Positions 58,452 through 64,000 of a stretch of DNA of 64,000 nt are shown piece after piece. Both the position numbers and the translations under genes were made by a program. The stretch's first letter is position 1. Each line of letters starts with the position of its first letter. This stretch comes from Odobenus rosmarus divergens. Its lineage: Eukaryota; Chordata; Mammalia; Carnivora; Odobenidae. The stretch is taken from positions 1,485,074 through 1,549,073 of the forward strand of contig NW_004450583.1 of NCBI RefSeq assembly GCF_000321225.1, written 5' to 3'. The notes below the pieces were generated by a model that saw nothing but the letters and a program-made list of their open reading frames with translations, ran no database searches and was not told the origin of the DNA.

Positions 58452-58760
58452 TCCTATAAAAGTTGGAATGTAATTATTGACTTGGCTTTTAAGTAAAATA
58501 ATTAAACTCAGGGTCTACTTAAAATAAAAGCATTAGTGCCTTGCAACAGTGTGTGTAATAACAGAAGACTGAAAACAACCTAAAAGTCCATCAAAAAAGG
58601 ACTGCTTAAATAAATTATAGTATATCCATACAATGGACTATTATGCAGTGATAAAAATGCAAACATTCTCTGCTTACCAACATAGAAAGATTTCCAAGTG
58701 AAAAAGCAAGGTCCAGAGCAGCCTTCATAAACGGATACTTTTTTAAGAATAAAAAGGGAG

Positions 58761-58940
58761 GGGGGCGCCTGGGTGGCTCAGTCGTTAAGCGTCTGCCTTC
58801 GGCTCAGGTCATGATCCCAGCGTCCTGGGATCGAGCCCCACATCGGGCTCCTCCCTCTCCCACTCCCCCTGCTTGTGTTCCCTCTCGCTGTGTCTCTCTC
58901 TGTCAAATAAATAAATAAAATCTTAAAAAAAAAAAAAAAA
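58761..58940 (+). mobile_element. CAN-SINE, young subtype (serial pair, first)
   Basis: AAGAATAAAAAGGGAG at 58745-58760 and again at 58941-58956, directly against the next SINE's 5' end. Confidence 0.97.
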
Positions 58941-58956
58941 AAGAATAAAAAGGGAG

Positions 58957-59172
58957 GGGTGCCTGGGTAGCTCAGTCTGTTAAGCCTCTGACTCTGGTTT
59001 GACTCTTGGTTTTGGCTCCGGTCATGATCTTGCAGTTGTGGGATCGAGCCCGACATCCAGCTCTGAGCTCAGCACATTGTCTGCTTCAGATTCTCTGTCC
59101 CTTTCCCTCCCGCTCACTCACTCTTTCCCTCTCTCTAATAAATAAATAATACCTTTTAGAAAAAAGAAAAAA
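58957..59172 (+). mobile_element. CAN-SINE, older subtype (serial pair, second)
   Basis: GGGTGCCTGGGTAGCTCAGT head, TCTGACTCTGGTTTGACTC region, AATAAATAAATAATACC tail. AATAAGAATG after the tail resembles the shared target. Confidence 0.94.
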
Positions 59173-59801
59173 AATAAGAATGTGTTTACTTGTTTATGCA
59201 TAGAGAAATTCTGGAAGGATATACGGAAAAGCAGTAACAGTGATAATCAGATTGGAAAGCAATAGGATTAGAAACTGGATGAACTGAAGATAAGAAGTGA
59301 GAAAGAACTTTTTTATAGGCTACCTTTTAATAAATTTGTGTTTTTTAACTATATGTATGCATTACCTATTCAAAACGTTAAATTGAAAACAAGCAAATAC
59401 AACTAAAAGCAATTTGTGATTCTGGACTGGATCCTGTAGTTAATGGGAAAAAACTGTAAAAGACACTAGGACAATTAACAAAATTGGAATATGGAATATA
59501 GATTAGATAAAATAAAAATATTAAGTTTTTAAATTTATCAACTGTATCATGGTTACCTAAAAGAATATCTATTTCTTAGAAATACACACTGTATTATTAA
59601 GAAATAAAGGGGATGATATAAGCAACTTACACTCAAATGGCTTAAAAGAATTAATAATAATTAATATGTACATATATATGGAAGGATTGATAAAAAATTG
59701 TGGCAAAATGTTAAAAACTGGTAAATCTGGATAAATGTTATATAGGAGTTCTCTGTATTTTTCATCAAACTTTCCTGTTAGTTTAAAATTATGTCCAAAT
59801 A

Positions 59802-60034
59802 GGGGCGCCTGGGTGGCTCAGTCATTAGGTGTCTGCCTTTGGCTCGGGTCGTGATCCCAGGGTACTGGGATCGAGCCCAGCCTCGGGCTCCCTGCTCCGC
59901 GGGGAGCCTGCTTCTCCCTCTCCCATTCCCCCTGCTTGTGTTCCCTCTTTCGCTGTGTCTCTCTCTGTCCAATAAATAAATAAAATCTTTTAAAAATTAA
60001 AAAATAAATAAATAAACAAACAAACAAGTGAAAT
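59802..60034 (+). mobile_element. CAN-SINE, young subtype, extended tail
   Basis: AAAATTATGTCCAAATA (59785-59801) recurs with one change at 60035-60051. The tail carries AAAT and AAAC repeats. Confidence 0.97.
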
Positions 60035-60400
60035 AAAATTATGCCCAAATAAAAGGTTAAAAAAAATAAACCAAGCAAACAAAAGCATTTATACTCTGTA
60101 AATTACCTCATTATAAGGAATGGCCAAGGTAGAGGCGCCTCTTTTAAGAATCTCAAGAGTTCTGGTTTTTACCTAGTCCTACTTTTCACTTGGTGGTGAA
60201 GATTTTGCCATCACTTTTCTATCTTTTCCAAGCCTGGTGATGCTCATTCAGAAGCTGTGGCAGAGTGACTGCAGTCTACCTTGTGGTTGAAAATATCTTG
60301 TCCTGTTCTCTATCTTCAACCGTTATATCTTTCCTACAATTTAGAGGTGATGTCAAAAAAAGCAGTGACAAAACATGGCCTTTTAAAATATCTTGAACAA

Positions 60401-60606
60401 GGGCACCTGGGTGGTTCAGTCAGTTAAGCGGCTGCCTTCGGCTCAGGTCATGATCCCAGGGTCCTGGGATCGAGTCCCACATCGGGCTCCCTGCTCGGCG
60501 GGAAGCCGCTTCTCCCTCTCTCACTCCCCCTACTTGTGTTCCTGCTCTCACTATCTCTCTCTCTGTCAAATAAATAAATAAAATCTTTTAAAAAATAAAA
60601 TAAAAT
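60401..60606 (+). mobile_element. CAN-SINE, young subtype
   Basis: Exact 16-bp target duplication AAAATATCTTGAACAA at 60385-60400 and 60607-60622. The tail has TAAAA repeats. Confidence 0.98.
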
Positions 60607-60639
60607 AAAATATCTTGAACAAAATTTTCTAAGGATATT

Positions 60640-61200
60640 AATTATCATGGGGTTGTAGGTATACAGTGCTAAAACATATAGTTAATTTAGTAGCGGTAAA
60701 GCTACAGAAGCATTTAATCTAGTTGTTTGGCATTGAGTGACTGAATTTTTTATCATTTTTTTCAGTTAGATAATGTAGGAACTTGCTATTTCTACCATAA
60801 TTGACTTAGCATTATAGGCATGTGAAGATGTTTTGATTCTAGACAGACTGCCCTTCTAAGTTAGGTAGTGAAGCTTATATCATAGTAAAGTGAAGAGTAA
60901 ATTATTTGCTTAGATAAACTGGCCAGAGAATGTCTGATTTTTATTATTTTGTATTTTAAGTAAGCTAAATTTCATTGTTCTTGATGAAGGTGCCTTGCGG
61001 ATCTTATCTAATGATACCAAGCAAATCTGGTATCAACTGAATTGTTCTTTTTTCTTTCCTGTCTGCTCAAGGAAGCTCATGATTTTGTGGTTTTACAGAA
61101 ATCTGGAAAATAGGAATAATAATTATTACCAATCCTTTTCCTTCTTACTTTACAAAAGTTTGGAAAGATTTGAGAAACAGTGGCTCTTAAGACTTACTTT
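60640..61200. other. Intron interior, nothing recognised
   Basis: AT-rich noncoding. It ends in a T-rich run (about 61197-61214) that probably is not part of the SINE that follows. Confidence 0.5.
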
Positions 61201-61230
61201 TTTTTTTTTTTTTTAAGGTATAAAAAATCA

Positions 61231-61360
61231 TATAGGGCTCCTGTCTGGCTTAGTTGATGCAGAATGCAACTCTTGCTCTCTGGGTTGTGAGTTCAAGCCC
61301 CATGTTGAGTGTAGAGATTACTTAAAAATAAAATCTTTAACAACAAAAAAGATCATTAGA
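61231..61360 (+). mobile_element. Short, old CAN-SINE
   Basis: GGGCTCCTGTCTGGCTTAGT head, GAGTTCAAGCCCCATGTTGA, AAAAATAAAATCTTT tail, no CT-rich body. TATAAAAAATCA before and TATAAAAAAAAATCA after suggest a target duplication. Confidence 0.9.
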
Positions 61361-61441
61361 TATAAAAAAAAATCACTAACTCTTTTTATTAGTAATTCCA
61401 AATAGTATTAGAAATATCCTCCCATGTATTATACACTTTAC

Positions 61442-61977
61442 TTTTTAAAAACTTTTATCTGAGTATAGTTGACACAGTGTTACATAGTTTCCGGGGTACA
61501 ACAGAGTGATTCCACAGCTCTATATTATGCTATGGTCACCACAAATGTAGCTGCCATCTGTCACCATACAACGCTATTCCAGTACCATGGATTGTATTCA
61601 CAATAGCCAAGATATGAAAGCAACCCAAGTGTCCACTGATAGATGAATGGACAAGGAACACATGGAATATGATGAAGCCATAAAAGGAATGAGATCTTGC
61701 CATTTGCAACAACATAGATGGACCTAGAGGGTATTGTGCTAAGTGAAATAAGTCAGAGAAAGAAAGAGAAGTATCATATGATTTCAGTTATATGTGAAAT
61801 CTAAAAACAAAACAAATGAATAAAAAAACAAAAAGCAGAATCAGACTTACAAATACAGAAGACAAACTGATGGTTGCCAGAGGGGAGGGAGATGGGGGGA
61901 TTAGCAAAATGGGTGAAAGGGAATAGGAAATACAGGCTTCCAGTTATACAACGAATAAATCACAGGAATAAAAGGCT
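61442..61977 (-). mobile_element. Twin-primed (5'-inverted) L1 3' fragment
   Basis: 61442-61594 is the antisense copy of the terminal L1 3' end (ATCTGAGTATAGTTGACACA, CACCACAAATGTAGCTGCC, CTGTCACCATACAACG). From about 61595 the sequence flips to sense and holds the adjacent upstream part (CACAATAGCCAAGATATG, GGATGGACC-like ATGGACCTAGAGGGTATT, TGATGGTTGCCAGAGGGG), stopping at AATAAAAGGCTC. The two segments are complementary in coverage, as expected of a minus-strand insertion with a 5' inversion. Target duplications are not visible. Confidence 0.8.
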
Positions 61978-61989
61978 CTAACTTGTCTT

Positions 61990-62275
61990 AAGCTCTTATT
62001 TAGAAGCATTTGATCAGAACTGACAGTGTCATTTTTCTACAACTAAGATAGAAAGCTATTTTTGCTACTTCTTCCCATAACTACTCCAGCCCCATTTTAC
62101 ACCTAAGAAAACTAGGTCCACATGAGTCATGTGAGTGTCCTGGGCCTCACAGGCTGAATAATGTTCATGCCTATAAGTGTATCTTAAGATTTAGTGAGGT
62201 ATTTCATATGTTCATTCAATACATTGTCTAGAAGGCTGTGGAATAGGTCATGCTGGTGAAGTTAGTTGTGTGGGG
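61990..62275. other. Intron interior, MIR-like hint
   Basis: CCCATTTTACACCTAAGAAAAC and TCACAGGCTGAATAATGTTC faintly resemble MIR-class sequence. Not firm. (First motif spans 62091-62112.). Confidence 0.35.
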
Positions 62276-62280
62276 TATTT

Positions 62281-62477
62281 TTTTTTTAAGATTTACTTAT
62301 TTATTTGAAAGAGAGAGTGTGGGGGGCAGGGAGGGACTGAGGGAAAGAATCTCAAGCAGACTCCATGCTGAGTGCAGACACCAAGGATGTGAGGCTGGAT
62401 TTCACAACCCTGAGATCATGACCTGAGCCAAAATCAAAGAGTCAGATGCTTGACCGACTGAGCCACCCAGGTGCCCC
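62281..62477 (-). mobile_element. CAN-SINE, older subtype
   Basis: Antisense element with T-run, AAGATTTACTTATTTATTTG, GA-rich body and a head ending GTGCCCC at 62471-62477. GTGTGGGGTATTTTT before and GTGTTCGGGGTTTTT after are a probable target duplication. Confidence 0.93.
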
Positions 62478-62479
62478 AT

Positions 62480-63760
62480 GTGTTCGGGGTTTTTAAATAG
62501 CTCTCTAAATTAACTTAGATCATTTCATTTCAAAAAATCAGAATGTTCCAAACATAATTGAACTTAAATATTACTGAACATTTTTTAATCCTTCAATGAT
62601 TTAGAACACATTTCAGGGTCTTGCAAATTTTCAGGGTCATTATTTTGAAGGGAGCTCTCATAACTCTAGATACAGAAGGTAATAGAGACTGGACTATATA
62701 ACAATTTACGACAGCTCTTTTGCAGTCTTGATATTCTTATATATCTATTTGCATTAATGAGTAGAAAAGGTTAAAAATAATTCTTTGTATTACAAGAAAT
62801 TGAACTTCTATGTCACCTACGGATAAAACATCTCAAGGATATACACATATATCCAGAAAACTGCATTCATTTAGAATTTTCAGTTTTAAACCAAGAAGTC
62901 ATGATTCTCAAGAACAAAGTTCCAAGTAATCTCTTCCATTTTGAATTAGGCTCTAATTCATAAATAAAGATTTACCCAACCAAAAATCCATGACTTTTTC
63001 TAACAAAGAACTCAAGGAATTATATCTAATTATGGCTTACTTACCATTTATATGTAATTATTTTTCAAATCTATAATCCAGTAATTAATTCTTATATTAA
63101 CACTTACATTACCTAAAGTGTTTTATAGACATATTTTATTATTACATAATGTAACCCTATTATAAATGGTAATAGCATCATTAACTTAGCTCATTTTACT
63201 TATTTAGTGGCTATTTATTCTGACTTTATAGTTGTTAATTCTCTCTATAGTATGACTTGTACTTGGAAGTAATAAAATCAGATTTCTTTATAAATATTTA
63301 TGGTATAGTCCTTTTTCCTAAATCAGACTGTAGCCCTTTCCTAATTATTTCTAGTAAAGTCTGCTTACTTTTTTTTTTTTTTGCCTGTGTAGCAGTGTGT
63401 ACTGCATACTCCCTAAAAAATTTAATCCTGGATATTTCTGCCTTAACTTCCAATTAATCAAAATCCTGCTAACTACGATGTAGGTCCTGGTGTTAAAAAG
63501 TGGAAAGTTAGTTACTTAAAGAGTTTAAATAGATGCTTCTGATGGAGTCTTTTAGCATCTACAGTCATGTCAAAAGGGATCACTAAGTGAAGAATCCTCT
63601 TCTTGAATATCAGTCTTTCCAGTAGGATTTTTTTTTCATTATCCTATCTGTGCTTATCTCTTGTTGAAAGTATCCATTAATACCAGGTAACAGAAGACAG
63701 ACAGAATATGCTTTTTGAGATTCTTGGGTTCTTTATTAAGACCCTAAGGTGCTCCTTATC
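62480..63760. other. Intron interior, nothing recognised
   Basis: AT-rich noncoding, with a T13 run at about 63370. No SINE and no clear L1. Confidence 0.55.
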
Positions 63761-63880
63761 TCCTTTTCCATCTCTCTCTTGATCTTAGGTGAGACTGAAG
63801 TTTACAAGTTTTGGCCACATCTGTCCCCAGAAGGGATGCAAATTTGTGATTTCAGAAGTTCCAGCCACCAATAAAAAGCA
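63740..63880 (+). other. Possible cryptic terminal exon signals
   Basis: A long pyrimidine tract (63749-63781 region) leads to TTAG at 63785-63788. Spliced from the 115-nt ADK exon it would add 28 codons and reach TAA at 63872-63874, inside an AATAAA at 63870-63875. No expression evidence; chance is likely. Confidence 0.2.
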
Positions 63881-64000
63881 CCGTCCAATCTTTTGCAGAT
63901 GTCCTCTGGGCCAAATTTCATCACAAATAACTCCATTCCACTGGCATGTGCCAAGTTTAAAGTACTGTATTAGGTTACTTTATAGTCAAAACAATCAAGC

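Larger units (their letters stand above)
58535..59400 (+). mobile_element. Old L1 3' end split by two SINEs
   Basis: Left part: AAAACAACCTAAAAGTCCAT, ATATCCATACAATGGACTAT, AAGATTTCCAAGTGAAAAAG. Right part (59173 on): AGCAGTAACAGTGATAATCA, TAACTATATGTATGCATTAC, CTATTCAAAACGTTAAA. The two parts are collinear. Confidence 0.65.

Overview
The window is intronic DNA from one mammalian gene. The dispersed repeats point to a carnivore. Forty-one recognisable tRNA-derived CAN-SINE (SINEC) copies share the head GGGGCGCCTGGGTGGCTCAG (or its reverse complement), a pyrimidine-rich body and an AAATAAATAAAATCTTT tail. The commonest subtype (TCGTTAAGCGTCTGCCTTCG, then CTCCCACTCCCCCTGCTTGT) resembles copies from arctoid caniforms (bears, seals, mustelids). 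I saw neither the dog-type nor the cat-type young subtype. The species cannot be fixed from this window.

Only two coding segments are supported, both on the + strand, and both match adenosine kinase (ADK). A 36-nt exon at 1236-1271 encodes EAATFAREQGFE. A 115-nt exon at 10316-10430 encodes the TEDIKEIA...IVIFTQG...TIMAT segment. Both have canonical AG/GT borders and the phases agree. By the human short-isoform numbering as I remember it, they cover residues 226-275, ending just before the exons for the GAGD catalytic loop. Those downstream exons are not in this window, so the last intron is longer than 53.5 kb. That fits ADK, known as a small coding sequence spread over a very large gene.

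Layout: 1-1235 is the end of an upstream intron. 1236-1271 is the microexon. 1272-10315 is an intron with a SINE-free proximal part (including a candidate regulatory segment at 1.3-1.75 kb with an RFX-type X-box) and three SINEs. 10316-10430 is the second exon. From 10431 to the end is one intron. It holds a degenerate L1 3' end (10.5-11.5 kb, minus), a nearly full-length ancient L1 on the minus strand (about 16.3-24.0 kb) broken by SINEs, a SINE-dense half (31.4-62.5 kb), an ORF1-only (HAL1-like) L1 relative (35.6-36.8 kb), a twin-primed L1 (61.4-62.0 kb), several hAT-type DNA transposons with visible 8-bp target duplications, MIR and L2 relics, and microsatellites. SINE-poor stretches near 13.0-16.2, 45.8-48.4, 48.6-49.9 and 51.1-54.4 kb contain homeodomain/POU-like motif clusters and are the best candidates for conserved regulatory DNA.

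I found no complete gene, RNA gene, CRISPR array or novel multi-gene system. The other open frames of 60-170 codons are chance frames or transposon relics. The observations most worth a second look are the intron that splits the ADK NXXE motif, the frame-preserving microexon, the twin-primed L1, serial SINE insertions into one target, closely spaced inverted SINE pairs, an exact 48-bp tandem duplication, and a possible cryptic terminal exon near the right edge.
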